Positions 40,850-50,182 of a stretch of DNA of 64,000 nucleotides are shown here, piece by piece (position 1 is the stretch's first letter; each line of letters starts with the position of its first letter). The translations under genes and the position numbers were made by a program. This stretch comes from Azohydromonas aeria (GTDB lineage: Bacteria; Pseudomonadota; Gammaproteobacteria; Burkholderiales; Burkholderiaceae_C). The notes below the pieces were generated by a model. The model saw only the letters and a list, made by a program, of their open reading frames with translations, had not been told where the DNA came from and did not search any database. Location of the stretch: the NCBI RefSeq assembly GCF_009760915.1, contig NZ_VIDQ01000002.1:186001-250000 (forward strand), written 5' to 3'.

Positions 40850-42160
40850 TTACGGGGCGGACAGTGCGGAATTCCCGGAAAGCCGTTCGCTGAGATAGCG
40901 GACAAAGACTGGACCGACCATGCGTCCGGTTGGACCGTTGCGCTCCCAATCCGTCTTGTAGCTGCGATGCAAGCCAGGCAGAACCGCACTGGCGAAGGCC
41001 TGCCGATACGCCAGCTTGACTTCCTCGCTGCACTGCGCGTAAAGGCTGATCGCCTCGGCGTTGCGCCTCTCCCGGGTCTCCAAGTCGGCGACGGACATCG
41101 AGGTGGACAGGACGGGCGCGGACGGTAGGGACGTCGCTGGCACGAGTTGGGCCTCGACCACTGTAGGTTGGCTCGCCATCGACGAGGGCAGTGACCGCCT
41201 GTCGAGAACCTCTTCCAGCCAGCGATGCGGAGATGCGACGGGCTCGGCCGCTGCGTTTTTCATGCGGGCCTCAAGCAGGTCCAAGCCACTGCTGAAGGCC
41301 GCATCGCCATGGAGCTCGATGAGGCGCTCTGACCATCTGACGCCTATGCCCAGCGCGGCTGCCCGGTCATACAGCATCAGGTCGACCGGCTCGATGCTCG
41401 GTACCTGAACCTCGCGCTGCACGCTGGTATTGGGGCGCACCTTGAATTGGATCTCGCTGATCGCCCGTCCCTCCTTGTGGGTCACAAGCTCAATCTCGAT
41501 CTCCGACTGGCTGTTGATCTCGCTGATGGCGCGCTTGAGAACATCGCGATGGAACGTCTTGTATTCGCCGCCCTCCTTCATCGTGCCGGGCTGCAGGCTC
41601 AGGGCATCACGCCACCACCGCCAGTGATGCCTCGTCGTGAGCATCGAGTTCTTGTAGCGCGAGCAGATCTCGTAGAGCGCGAGTGCCGAGATCGATCGCA
41701 GCCGCGCGTTGGTTACCAGCGAAATGGTGGCGTAGGGCATCGGCTCCAGGATGTCGCGCTTGAAGATGCTGCTGTACTCCCACCAGATGACGTTCTGGCC
41801 GGCAACCACGCCGACCTCGACGCCGCCGATCAGCTGCGACGACGACCAGCCAACACCGCCCCGCCCGACCGGGGACTCCCACTGGATCAGGCAAGTCTGC
41901 ATCTCGCGAACGATTTGCTTCAGGGCCGCGTTGTCGTTGCCGCCGTAGTCGATGATCTTGGCCAGCTTCGACAGTGGCGCGGAGTAGCGTGGCCGCTCCA
42001 GCCCCTGGCGCTGCGCGACGTAGAGCATGGCGTTGTACATCTTGCGCGCGATCAGGGTGAGCGATACGGACGAGGCACGCAGCACCAGCATGCGTTCGGA
42101 CTTGCGCAGCTGCTGCGGCTCACCGCTATTGCTGCTGATCTTCCTGGGGACGGGGGGCAT
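40850..42160 (-). CDS. Rep_3-type plasmid replication initiator
   Basis: The 436-aa product has the tandem winged-helix pattern of RepB/Rep_3 proteins: RKSERMLVLRASSVSLTLIARKMYNAML, where the first 20 residues define the family-like start, LSKLAKIIDYGGNDNAALKQIVREM, RSISALALYEICSRY, and FHRDVLKRAISEINSQSEIEIEL. A low-complexity linker and a helical tail follow. Start is ATG 42160 after AGGAG. The gene diverges from parA across 1.1 kb containing iteron-like repeats, as in large betaproteobacterial plasmids and chromids. Confidence 0.85.
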   Translation of the reverse strand: MPPVPRKISSNSGEPQQLRKSERMLVLRASSVSLTLIARKMYNAMLYVAQRQGLERPRYSAPLSKLAKIIDYGGNDNAALKQIVREMQTCLIQWESPVGRGGVGWSSSQLIGGVEVGVVAGQNVIWWEYSSIFKRDILEPMPYATISLVTNARLRSISALALYEICSRYKNSMLTTRHHWRWWRDALSLQPGTMKEGGEYKTFHRDVLKRAISEINSQSEIEIELVTHKEGRAISEIQFKVRPNTSVQREVQVPSIEPVDLMLYDRAAALGIGVRWSERLIELHGDAAFSSGLDLLEARMKNAAAEPVASPHRWLEEVLDRRSLPSSMASQPTVVEAQLVPATSLPSAPVLSTSMSVADLETRERRNAEAISLYAQCSEEVKLAYRQAFASAVLPGLHRSYKTDWERNGPTGRMVGPVFVRYLSERLSGNSALSAP

Positions 42161-42654
42161 CGGTGAGTCTCCTGCGAACAGTATCTCACCTCAAGCTCAA
42201 GACCATCGCCGGCGGAGCGGCGACTGCCTGGGACCAACCGTGCGCTAGACAGGATCCAGTCCTCACTAGACCCGCTTGCTTACCGCCCTGTTGTTGGCCC
42301 GTCCGGTATGGCGATGTTGCCTGCTGCCGGTACGCCACGACGACGCCACGCGAGACAGCCGTGGCACACCTTGCCGACAGCACAGACGCGTTCTGATGCG
42401 CGAGCAGCCATTGCGGAGAAAAGCCGCATGCGCTGACTGGCTTCCGCCAAGCACTCTGCCCTCGTATTTTGTCCGAGCGGGAGGACGCCAGACTCATATT
42501 GAGTACAGCGACGTCCCCCGAGGCAAAAGCGCTTACTTGTGTCGGCGCTCGGCCAGCGTGCGCACGTCGCCCCAGCCTCTGTCGCTGCGTTGCTGGCAAA
42601 GCGGACGCAAACGGTTCCGAGCGTTGCGCGGCAGGGAAGGTGCTGGTGCAGGGA

Positions 42655-42918
42655 CCCAAAGGTGAGACGTTTCCGGACCCCGGTGGTCTACTGCCCGCGA
42701 GTCTGCAAATTCCTGCCAGGACAAAAGACCGTTAACCGGAAGAGTTCGAAAGGTGAGACGTTTCCGGTGAGCCTGCGTTGCTTTGCCGTTGTGGCGCTCC
42801 TGTCCTGCGGTCGTGATGCGTTTTTGGTCTTGCCGTGTGACGCAGGACGGTTGGACCAAGGGAACCATCCTCTTGAAACGGGCCCCCAGAAGGCCCAAAG
42901 GTGAGATGTTTCCTGGGG
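42655..42918 (+). repeat. Three dispersed direct repeats, AAAGGTGAGAYGTTTCC
   Basis: Copies at 42658-42674, 42749-42765 and 42898-42914 share AAAGGTGAGA[C/T]GTTTCC. Spacing is 91 and 149 bp. The core GGTGAG is the reverse complement of the CTCACC in the iterons further right, so both may be Rep-binding sites in different form. Confidence 0.65.
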
Positions 42919-42999
42919 TCAGTGCTGATGAAGACGGGTAGCACGGTGCAGCAGCACCGCAAAGGAGGTGAGCGCCGACTCTTTTCTGGGCCAGCCCCC

Positions 43000-43102
43000 G
43001 GATTCAACTCACCCTAGTCCCCGTAACGGCCTCACCAGTCCTCAGCTATCAACACACCACAGCCCGTTTTCAACTCATCCGTCTTCCGGTTTCAACTCAC
43101 TC
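43000..43102 (+). repeat. Iteron array, consensus TTTCAACTCACC
   Basis: Strong copies centre on CAACTCA at 43005, 43071 and 43093. A weaker copy TATCAACACACC lies at 43047-43058, and a vestigial one near 43030. Successive copies are about 21-23 bp apart, so all face one side of the helix. This is the hallmark of Rep-binding iterons. An A/T-rich unwinding-like region follows at once. Confidence 0.7.
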
Positions 43103-43203
43103 AAAGTGAGCTAACGCATTGATATAAAAAGGTTTTTTCTCTCCTGTATTGGTATTGGTAGTTGAGTTGTATTTCTGTATCCACGTAGTTGGTGCGCCTC
43201 GGA

Positions 43204-43246
43204 GAGTCCGTGATTTATGATCGAATCCGCTAATTTTCACGGACTC
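43204..43246. promoter_or_regulatory. Inverted repeat upstream of parA
   Basis: GAGTCCGTGA (43204-43213) and TCACGGACTC (43237-43246) form a perfect 10-bp inverted repeat with a 23-nt spacer, ending 22 bp before the parA start. It may be the operator through which ParA autoregulates. Confidence 0.55.
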
Positions 43247-43268
43247 CGTCATCGAGCGAGCATCCACA

Positions 43269-44495
43269 GTGAGCACACGTGCCCTTCCCTATCCCAAGGT
43301 CCCTCTCAGCCGAATTTCCCAGGCTGCTGAGGTTGCAGCAACCACACTGGAAACGGTACGCGGTGCGATCTTCGCGCCGGACAGGGTCAAGACGCCCCCT
43401 ACGCTGTCCACCGGGAAGCTGGCTGCGCTGTGCGGCATCACCAACGACCAGGTGCTCTACCGTGTGTCGCGTGGTGACCTTCCCAAGGGTGAAGTGGCCC
43501 GGGGCAACAACCGCCGCTTCTTTACCGTGGAGGAAGCATCGACCTGGGCCCGCGCGTACCGATCGGACAAGCTACGCCCCCAGGGATGCAGGGCCGTGAC
43601 CATTGCGGTTGGCAACTTCAAGGGCGGGGTCAGCAAGACAACGACATCAATGACCCTGGCTCAGGGCTTAGCTCTTCGCGGGCACAAGGTACTGGCTATC
43701 GACCTGGACCCGCAGGGCAGCCTCACGACGCTGTTTGGCTTCGGGCATGAGATCAGCACGCTGCCGATGGACGACACGCTGGTGCCGCTGTTTGCAGGTG
43801 AGAAGGACAGCGCGGCTTACGCCGTGAGAAAGACCTACTGGCCCAACATCGACCTGATCCCGAGCAATCCCAACCTCTACAACGCCGAGTTCCTCCTGCC
43901 TGCCCGCCAAATGCGCGAGGGCACCGAAGGGCTGGTCTTCTACATGGTGCTCGATGCCGGCCTGGAGGAGTTGCGTGATCAGTACGACGTGATCTTGATC
44001 GACACGAGCCCGTCGCTGAGCTTTACGGTGATGAATGCGTTCAACGCGGCTGACGGACTCCTGATCCCTCTGCCGCCAAACAATCTCGACTTCGCGTCCT
44101 CGGCCCAGTTCTTCGGTTTGTTCTCGGAACTGGCCCAGAACGCCGCGTACAACGGCGGTCGGTCCGAGTTTGATTTCGTCCATGTGCTGCTGTCCAAGGT
44201 CAAGGCGGGCGACGACAACGCAACCACCGTGGCAACATGGATCGCGAAGGCCTACGGCGAGTTCGTGCTTCCGGTGGAGATTCCCGATTCCAAGGCAGCC
44301 GGCACGACATCGCTGTCGTTTGGCACCGTGTTCGACGTGACAACCTACGAGGGGTCCAGGGCCACGTTCACGCGCGCGGTCGATGCGGCAAACCGGGTGG
44401 TCGACATGTTGGAGTCATCGATCGGGAAGGCCTGGGCCAACCAGACCGCTCAGCGCGCCCTGTTCGGCGTTGAGACCCGGGAGGCCGCACTGTGA
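43269..44495 (+). CDS. parA: Partition ATPase ParA (type Ia, with N-terminal DNA-binding domain)
   Basis: The 408-aa product has an N-terminal helix-turn-helix-like region (LSTGKLAALCGITNDQVLYRV, about residues 46-66). A deviant Walker A KGGVSKTTT follows (residues near 119-127), then Walker B-like DVILIDTSPS and LIDLDPQGS-like AIDLDPQGSLTTLFGF. Length and the N-terminal domain mark a type Ia plasmid ParA that represses its own promoter. Start is GTG 43269. It overlaps parB by 4 bp. Confidence 0.93.
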   Translation: MSTRALPYPKVPLSRISQAAEVAATTLETVRGAIFAPDRVKTPPTLSTGKLAALCGITNDQVLYRVSRGDLPKGEVARGNNRRFFTVEEASTWARAYRSDKLRPQGCRAVTIAVGNFKGGVSKTTTSMTLAQGLALRGHKVLAIDLDPQGSLTTLFGFGHEISTLPMDDTLVPLFAGEKDSAAYAVRKTYWPNIDLIPSNPNLYNAEFLLPARQMREGTEGLVFYMVLDAGLEELRDQYDVILIDTSPSLSFTVMNAFNAADGLLIPLPPNNLDFASSAQFFGLFSELAQNAAYNGGRSEFDFVHVLLSKVKAGDDNATTVATWIAKAYGEFVLPVEIPDSKAAGTTSLSFGTVFDVTTYEGSRATFTRAVDAANRVVDMLESSIGKAWANQTAQRALFGVETREAAL

Positions 44496-45538
44496 GCAAG
44501 ATGAAGGACCGGATCGCGCAGGCGACTGCTGCGGTCGAAAAGATTCAGCCCTCGGCCTCGGCGGCAGGCGCGGCACGTCCTGTGGAGACGGTGCCTGGGG
44601 CCACTTCGACTCCGCCTCTGACCCAGCAGCCACGTACGGCACCAGGAACCTTGTTGGCCATGATGGGTGTCCAGAAGGACACCGAGCGGGAACTGGCAAG
44701 TCTGCGAAAGCAGCTCGAAAAATGGATCGGTGCCCAGCCCACCTTGCCTTTGGATCCTGCCAGCATCGCGCCCGGCCCATTTCCCAACCGTGACGCCGAA
44801 AGCTTCGAGGGCCCCGAATGGGAAGAGTTCAAGGCCACCATTGAGAAGACGCGCGGCAACGTGCAGCCGATCCTAGTCAGAGCCCATGCCGCGCAGGAAG
44901 GCGAATACGAAATGGTGTTCGGTCGGCGCCGTACCCGTGCCTGTGCAGAGCTCGGGCTGAAGGTGCTGGCCGTGGTCGTCACGGGCATGACCGACATGGC
45001 CTTGTGGGAGGCCATGGAGTACGAGAACGCCGGGCGTGCCAATCCGTCGCCATACGAGCAGGGACGCAGCTACAAGCTGGCGCTGGATGCAGGTCTGTTC
45101 ACGTCGCCGACGGCCCTGGCCAACAGGATTGGCAAGGACAAGGGCCTGGTGCGTCGATACCTGCTTCTTGCATCACTGCCGACCGAAGTGCTCGAGGCCT
45201 TTCCGAGCAAGCGCAGCATCCAGAAGGGTTGGGCGGAGAAGCTTGCCGACGCGGTCCAGAAGGATCCGGACGGCGTCGCCCAGCGTGCCCAGAAGGCACG
45301 GGAAGATAAAGGCCGGCTTGGTGCACGGGACGTTTTCGAGGCTCTGACGGTGTCGGCCAATGCGCGGCCGCAGCGTATCGAGATTGCAGGCAGCCATGGA
45401 CGCCCGGTCGCCACGCTCGAATGTGCGGATCGGTGGCTCTCCGTCAAGCTGTCCAAGGAGATGCGGATGACTCCGCGCTTGGTCGAGGCCATCCAGACGC
45501 TTCTGGAGAAAGAGCGCGACAAGCTGCACAAGCAGTAG
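44492..45538 (+). CDS. parB: Centromere-binding protein ParB
   Basis: The 348-aa product starts with GTG at 44492, overlapping the parA stop. It has an N-terminal flexible region, the ParB/Srx domain (GNVQPILVRAHAAQEGEYEMVFGRRRTRACAELGLKVLAVV, residues 129-169, given here in shortened sense), the motif ENAGRANPSPYEQGRSY, and an HTH region (TALANRIGKDKGLVRRYLLLASLP). It ends with a short dimerisation-like helix. Its binding sites are likely the 17-bp palindromes just downstream. Confidence 0.92.
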   Translation: MSKMKDRIAQATAAVEKIQPSASAAGAARPVETVPGATSTPPLTQQPRTAPGTLLAMMGVQKDTERELASLRKQLEKWIGAQPTLPLDPASIAPGPFPNRDAESFEGPEWEEFKATIEKTRGNVQPILVRAHAAQEGEYEMVFGRRRTRACAELGLKVLAVVVTGMTDMALWEAMEYENAGRANPSPYEQGRSYKLALDAGLFTSPTALANRIGKDKGLVRRYLLLASLPTEVLEAFPSKRSIQKGWAEKLADAVQKDPDGVAQRAQKAREDKGRLGARDVFEALTVSANARPQRIEIAGSHGRPVATLECADRWLSVKLSKEMRMTPRLVEAIQTLLEKERDKLHKQ

Positions 45539-45564
45539 CGCACTGCACAACAGCTTCAGAACTC

Positions 45565-45589
45565 GGGCTCCATTCAAGGAGCCCTTTTT
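45565..45589 (+). terminator. Rho-independent terminator of parAB
   Basis: GGGCTCC-ATTCAA-GGAGCCC followed by TTTTT, 27 bp after the parB stop. Confidence 0.85.
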
Positions 45590-45634
45590 GTTGGCTCCTG
45601 ATTGACGCATGCCACTGGTTGATGGCGCGCCTGC

Positions 45635-45651
45635 GGTGGCCCGGGGCCACC
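45635..45651. repeat. Palindrome site 1 (GGTGGCCCGGGGCCACC)
   Basis: Perfect dyad around a central G, identical to sites at 48186 and 49648; 46 bp past the parAB terminator. Confidence 0.85.
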
Positions 45652-46191
45652 AAGTGACAACGGCTTGCCGATTCTCCTGGCAACCCTTAGAGAAGGGTGA
45701 TTGCAGGCCAATCCAATGGCGTTTCGCAGGCCACGCCGAACGCATGAGGCAAGTGCCTATCCGGCCAAGACTCCTGGCTCAAGCTACAACTCGATCGAGA
45801 CAGCAGGCATGACGTTTCTCCGCTGCCGCGCCACGCCTCACCCCGCTTTTGCCTTGCGAACGGCGAGATCGTGGGCGATCCGAGTCTGCGTTGAGAACGC
45901 CGCTCAGGCAGAAAGTGACCATGGAATGCTCGTCAACTGGCCAAGCGGTGCTGGGCGGTAACTTTGGCGCATGGTGGCGCTCAAGCTGGTTGCGGGAATG
46001 CGCGTCGGCATGGCAGTTGGCTTGCGCAGGCCTCTTTCAGTTCGCGGTCTGAGTCAGTGGCGCACCGCGCTATCGCAGCTACTCTGAACGCATTCCCAGG
46101 CCGGCATACCGCTGGCAGGCGACCCTGGGCTGACCTCGTTCGCCGAGGCAACGCTATGGTCCTCAGAAATACCGGTGGGCGCAGTGCTGCT

Positions 46192-46208
46192 GGTGGCCCC
46201 GGTCCACC
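46192..46208. repeat. Palindrome site 2 (GGTGGCCCCGGTCCACC)
   Basis: Read on the minus strand it differs from site 1 at one position. Confidence 0.8.
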
Positions 46209-46886
46209 GGCAGCAAGGCCACGGCCAAGTGCGCCGGACGGGCAAAGCAGATCGGCTTGCCGACGTACGTCAACCGAGGAGAGACAGGCAGCACCGGGAG
46301 GTGGCCAGATCAGGATGGGTCGGCACCTGCTGAAGGGCTTCTTCCCCGGCTGAGCGCAGCAGCGCGTGTCTGCCGCAGTGGAGTGCGGATTCCCGAGACA
46401 CCCGCAGGGAGGCCGTTTCCAGCGGCACGAATCAGGAGCGGCCTGGGTGCATTGGAGGAGGCGACGGCGATCGCGCTGTCTCTTGCGGGCCGCTCCATGG
46501 CCTCGGGCGACCGGACATGAACTGGCAGGGCCGCATATCGTCAGGACGCAAGCCGATACTACGGGCCTGGCTGCGGGGAAGAGCTGAAGTGCGCGAAAGG
46601 CTCCAAGAGCCCGGTGGTAACTGGGGTCTGGCTCAAACAGCGGCTAGTAACCGTCGAGGAGTCAAATGCAGGCAAACCGACGAATCTCGGACTAACAGGT
46701 ACGACCGCTAACAGCGCCGCGTTGCACGCTCCTGCCCGAGTTGAGTAATCGAGGTTGCCTGCAAATTCGTAGACAGACACCCGCGTGGTGCCGCACGGAA
46801 CCGGGTTGCTCTGGACTATTGCGCTGATGTCGGCTCAAGAATTCTGGCGGAGCACAACATGTCGAAGCCCCCTGCCGCGTGCCTCG

Positions 46887-46903
46887 GTGGCCTGGGGCCA
46901 CCA
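46887..46903. repeat. Palindrome site 3 (GGTGGCCTGGGGCCACC)
   Basis: One mismatch to site 1. Its reverse complement is identical to the site at 48293. Confidence 0.8.
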
Positions 46904-47239
46904 AGGTTCTTACGCAGAACACCATTCCATTGAAAACGCTGCCGTGCGTAGTTCTTGACGTGCGCTGCTATGTCAACTTGCGCGAACGGCGAGTGTGGCA
47001 GCCGCCCGCTCATGTTGCAGTCCGTGATCACACCGATTCCAAGTGGTCGATGCCGGTCTGTCGGCCTGCAATCTTTCCCCGGCGCTTGCCTATTGGCCCA
47101 GGATGCTTCCGGCATAGCCATTCCACGACCCTAGTAGTCGGATCATGACAGCCGTATGGATGTTGCCGTGGCGGCGCGGCTGCCGGCGTTGCGTACTGAG
47201 GTGGCTCTACGTTTGCGCAGGGCGCATTGAATCGTCCGC

Positions 47240-47256
47240 GGTGGCCTCGGGCCACC
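47240..47256. repeat. Palindrome site 4 (GGTGGCCTCGGGCCACC)
   Basis: Outer arms are intact; differences from site 1 are only in the centre. Confidence 0.8.
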
Positions 47257-48059
47257 ATCTTTTCTCTTGGCAAGCGCACACCCTGGATCGTTGCTAGCGC
47301 GGCATCACGGCGCGTGTCTCTGCGCGTCAGCCTGACTGCGCGCCGGTTCACTTCCATTCCGTTTTTCTGCCAAGGGCAGGGGCCTTTGCCGCTGCAAGTT
47401 AAGTCCCGGCTTCCCGTTACGGCACGTCCGGATCCTTGGCGCTACCGAAAGTGGCCCCAAACCACCCGGGGAGGTGATGTGAGTTCGGTCACTGAATCGG
47501 CTCATGGATTTCCACCGGCGCAGGTGTACCGGCAGTTGACTATCGTGCATAGACCGCTGAAGAGCGCTTTGCCACAGCCGACTTTTCTTATGTTGAAAGG
47601 GCATCTCCACACCACGTGTTGACAGCCGGTGACCATCTAGGGGACTCCGGCGAGGCCCAAAACTTCCTTCGGGCTTGCGGGCGACAGACCTGTAGCAACT
47701 CCAAGGCTCCTGCTTGTCTGGCCCCCAGAAACATGCTGCCTCAGCCTTGCAGGTGCATGGTGCTCGTACATGCGCGCTCCATGGCCCGCATCCGATGCGT
47801 TGCCTTTGCCCCGGCGCAGCAGGCCCGGTCCGTGCAGACATGCCCTGCATATCTGCGTTGCCTGTGGCGAGGAGCGCTTTGCGCGGTGCACGGAACGAGG
47901 AGGTTGGGCACGCGGACCCTGCGCAGAGTCAACGCATCGGCAAGAAGTCAGTCGTCGCCCTTTGTTGGGGGAAGCAGCCAGCCCGGCACTGAAGAACTTC
48001 TGCGGCGACCAAGACACTGTGCCAAGCGTGCCGCCGCGCTGCCTCGCACGGCCGCGAAA

Positions 48060-48076
48060 GGTGGCCTCGGGCCACT
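48060..48076. repeat. Palindrome site 5 (GGTGGCCTCGGGCCACT)
   Basis: Same as site 4 except for the last base. Confidence 0.75.
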
Positions 48077-48185
48077 TTTTGGCGGGAAGTGGTCTGCCGG
48101 CGGCCCAGCGCTGCGGATGCTCGACCCGGTCTTCTCATCTCATGCCATGAATTAAGCCTTCCGATCCAAGATATCGCCGACCAGT

Positions 48186-48202
48186 GGTGGCCCGGGGCCA
48201 CC
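48186..48202. repeat. Palindrome site 6 (GGTGGCCCGGGGCCACC)
   Basis: Identical to site 1; flanks are not conserved, so selection seems to act on the 17 bp only. Confidence 0.85.
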
Positions 48203-48292
48203 TTTTCCTCCCACATGGCCACGCCCCAAGCTACATCGCCGTCATGGAGCCTATCCCGCCATGACTTGCCATTGCTTCTTGTTCCGTGGGGC

Positions 48293-48309
48293 GGTGGCCC
48301 CAGGCCACC
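48293..48309. repeat. Palindrome site 7 (GGTGGCCCCAGGCCACC)
   Basis: Reverse complement of site 3; 107 bp from site 6, the closest pair in the array. Confidence 0.8.
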
Positions 48310-48684
48310 ACCCTCGCCAGAGTCCGCCGCGGGCCGCTGTGCAGAATCCTGCAGGCTTTCACCCCGGTGACTGATCTAACCCCAGATCTTCGGGCGACAG
48401 GCGGGGGCGAGCCACATGCAGCAGTTCTGGGCAGCCAGCCGGCAAACGAGCGGCGCGTCCAGCCAAACAAGCCGCGCGCAGCTCTGGTGTGGAGAGCGGC
48501 ATCGGCTTGGCAGATGCCGTCAGGGCGTTCCACTCAAAGTTTTCCAGTGCAATCCGCGCCCGCTCCAGGGATTCCCAGCCCGCTTGCTGACTTCGCCCAC
48601 GCCCGCAGGCGTTTGTGTGGTCGGCGGCGATTGGTGAGCCGGATCCTTGGCATCGCTGTCCAAAGTCCGCGGTGCATTGGGCAC

Positions 48685-48701
48685 GGTGGCCCCAGTCCAC
48701 C
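48685..48701. repeat. Palindrome site 8 (GGTGGCCCCAGTCCACC)
   Basis: The dyad extends outward by GGCAC/GTGCC to 27 bp. Confidence 0.8.
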
Positions 48702-49277
48702 GTGCCAAGAAATCGTTGAATAAAGATGTCGCGCAACAGCCATGCGCCAACAACCTTGCGCCGCGGTGAACGCTGTAGTTCGGACCACGGGTCCCTAAGA
48801 ATGTGCGTATCTTGTTTCTCCGCACCCTGCGCCCGACACGCTCCGGCCTGGTTGCTAAGTCTCGCCGACCAACAGACTAACAGCATTCCAGTAGCGAAGC
48901 GTGCGGTCTGGGGTGGCCCTGAACTGACTCCTCACGGCGGCACGTTGTCATCGAGCCGCGCCACCAACTTCGTGGGCGATCCGCGCGTTATGTTCTAGCA
49001 GAACAATGCTCTGAGCCCGGCTCATCGTTTTCGAACGCCAGCACGCGGCGCGGCAACGCAACGTAGCCGTCACCTATCTCAGTTTTCCCCTGTCACGCAT
49101 CAGTCCCATGGTCGCGATAGTTCGCGGCGTGAAGCCTCTGTGAGCGAACAAGTGCAGGCCGAGCTGGTGGGCCAGTAGGGTGTTCCTGCCATGTGAAGTA
49201 CCGTGTTCTCCATTGCTTCGCGGCAGCTGGGCTGTGCCGCCAGCCGCCTCGGATAGTTTGGCCCCTGCGCGCTGCGT

Positions 49278-49294
49278 GGTGGACCGCGGCCACC
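49278..49294. repeat. Palindrome site 9 (GGTGGACCGCGGCCACC)
   Basis: The arms extend by GCGCTGCGT/ACGCAGCGC, giving a 35-bp inverted repeat able to form a strong hairpin. Confidence 0.8.
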
Positions 49295-49647
49295 ACGCAG
49301 CGCGAGTCAAGCGTGCCAAGCGGTGCAGGGCAAGTTGCTGTGCTTGACCTTAACGCCAAGCTTGAAGAGCTTGTAGCCAAACCCAGAGATGCTGCTCGCG
49401 CGCCGGTTGACTGGAGGTACTGACCTCCCGTGGAACACCAATGCCGTTTCGTGAGTGAGCGCCTGCACACCCGCGCCGCTGAACCCGGGTTGCTGCCTTG
49501 AGCCCGAGGACAGCGCCTGGCCGCATCTCTCCCGCTGCCGCTCACAGCGTGCAAACAATCCGCAAAGGGCATCAATCAAGGAGTGCTGTCGACTGAGCAG
49601 TCTCGGCTTCACCGCCGTGAAGCTCTGGTGATGCTCCAGCCGCAGTG

Positions 49648-49664
49648 GTGGCCCGGGGCCACCG
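49648..49664. repeat. Palindrome site 10 (GGTGGCCCGGGGCCACC)
   Basis: Third perfect copy and the last of the array; flanked on both sides by GCAGTG. Confidence 0.85.
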
Positions 49665-50159
49665 CAGTGACTCGGCGTTGCGCCGGAGGAGGGCGCGTAG
49701 GTGGCGCTGGCACGGACGCCCAAAGCTACTCGGCGCGCGTGCCAGGACCGTGCAGACGCTGAAGCGTCCTGCAAGGACGGTTTCCTCAGAAGAGAACCTG
49801 CCCGCAACCCATCTCGGAAAGGATCGAGGTGTTTTTCCCCAGGCGCCGTGCAGGGTAGGCGCTGCGGCACCTACCGGTCTGGGAAGAAAGATGGGCTCCT
49901 GTAGCCGGCTTGGGTACTCGCCGCCGCATGGGCGCCTCGGCTTAGATAGGAGCTCAACCGACGCTGATCGCCGTGGGGCGGGTGCAATTGCGACAGGCTG
50001 CGAGACATCTGCCAAATCGGCTTATCCGCATGCCAAGCGGCTGCGCTGTAAAGATGCAGCGGGCCAGAGGACTCCGCGGGTGGCGCTTTCAAGTCCTTGT
50101 CAGCCTTGGAAAGAGCTTGAGGTGATCTGCCATCGGACGATATCAAACGGATTTTATAA

Positions 50160-50182
50160 GGTAATGATAATTGGCGTTATCA
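50160..50182. promoter_or_regulatory. Fur-box-like A/T-rich dyad
   Basis: GGTAATGATAATT resembles the first half of the Fur consensus GATAATGATAAT (11 of 12), and TGATAA-N6-TTATCA is a perfect dyad at 50165-50182. The nearest downstream gene starts 358 bp away, so its target is unclear. Confidence 0.3.

Larger units (their letters stand above)
42161..43268. other. Probable replication origin region between rep and parA
   Basis: This 1.1-kb stretch has no convincing gene. It contains three dispersed copies of AAAGGTGAGACGTTTCC-type repeats, an iteron array with about 22-bp phase (43000-43102), an A/T-rich run with repeated T-tracts (43112-43180) and an inverted repeat before parA. The parts are those of an iteron-controlled oriV. 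No perfect DnaA box TTATCCACA was seen. Confidence 0.7.

Noticed and set aside
47450..47466. AGTGGCCCCAAACCACC as an eleventh palindrome site
   Set aside because: It has four mismatches to the best copy, so it is noted only as a degenerate copy, not counted.
47616..48155. 179-codon frame in the gene-free region as a real gene
   Set aside because: No RBS, no family, Cys/Arg-rich content, and it spans palindrome site 5, which other frames share in different phases.
45635..49664. CRISPR array or integron attC series
   Set aside because: Repeats are too short and too irregularly spaced for CRISPR, spacers are hundreds of bases, no cas gene or attC core is seen.
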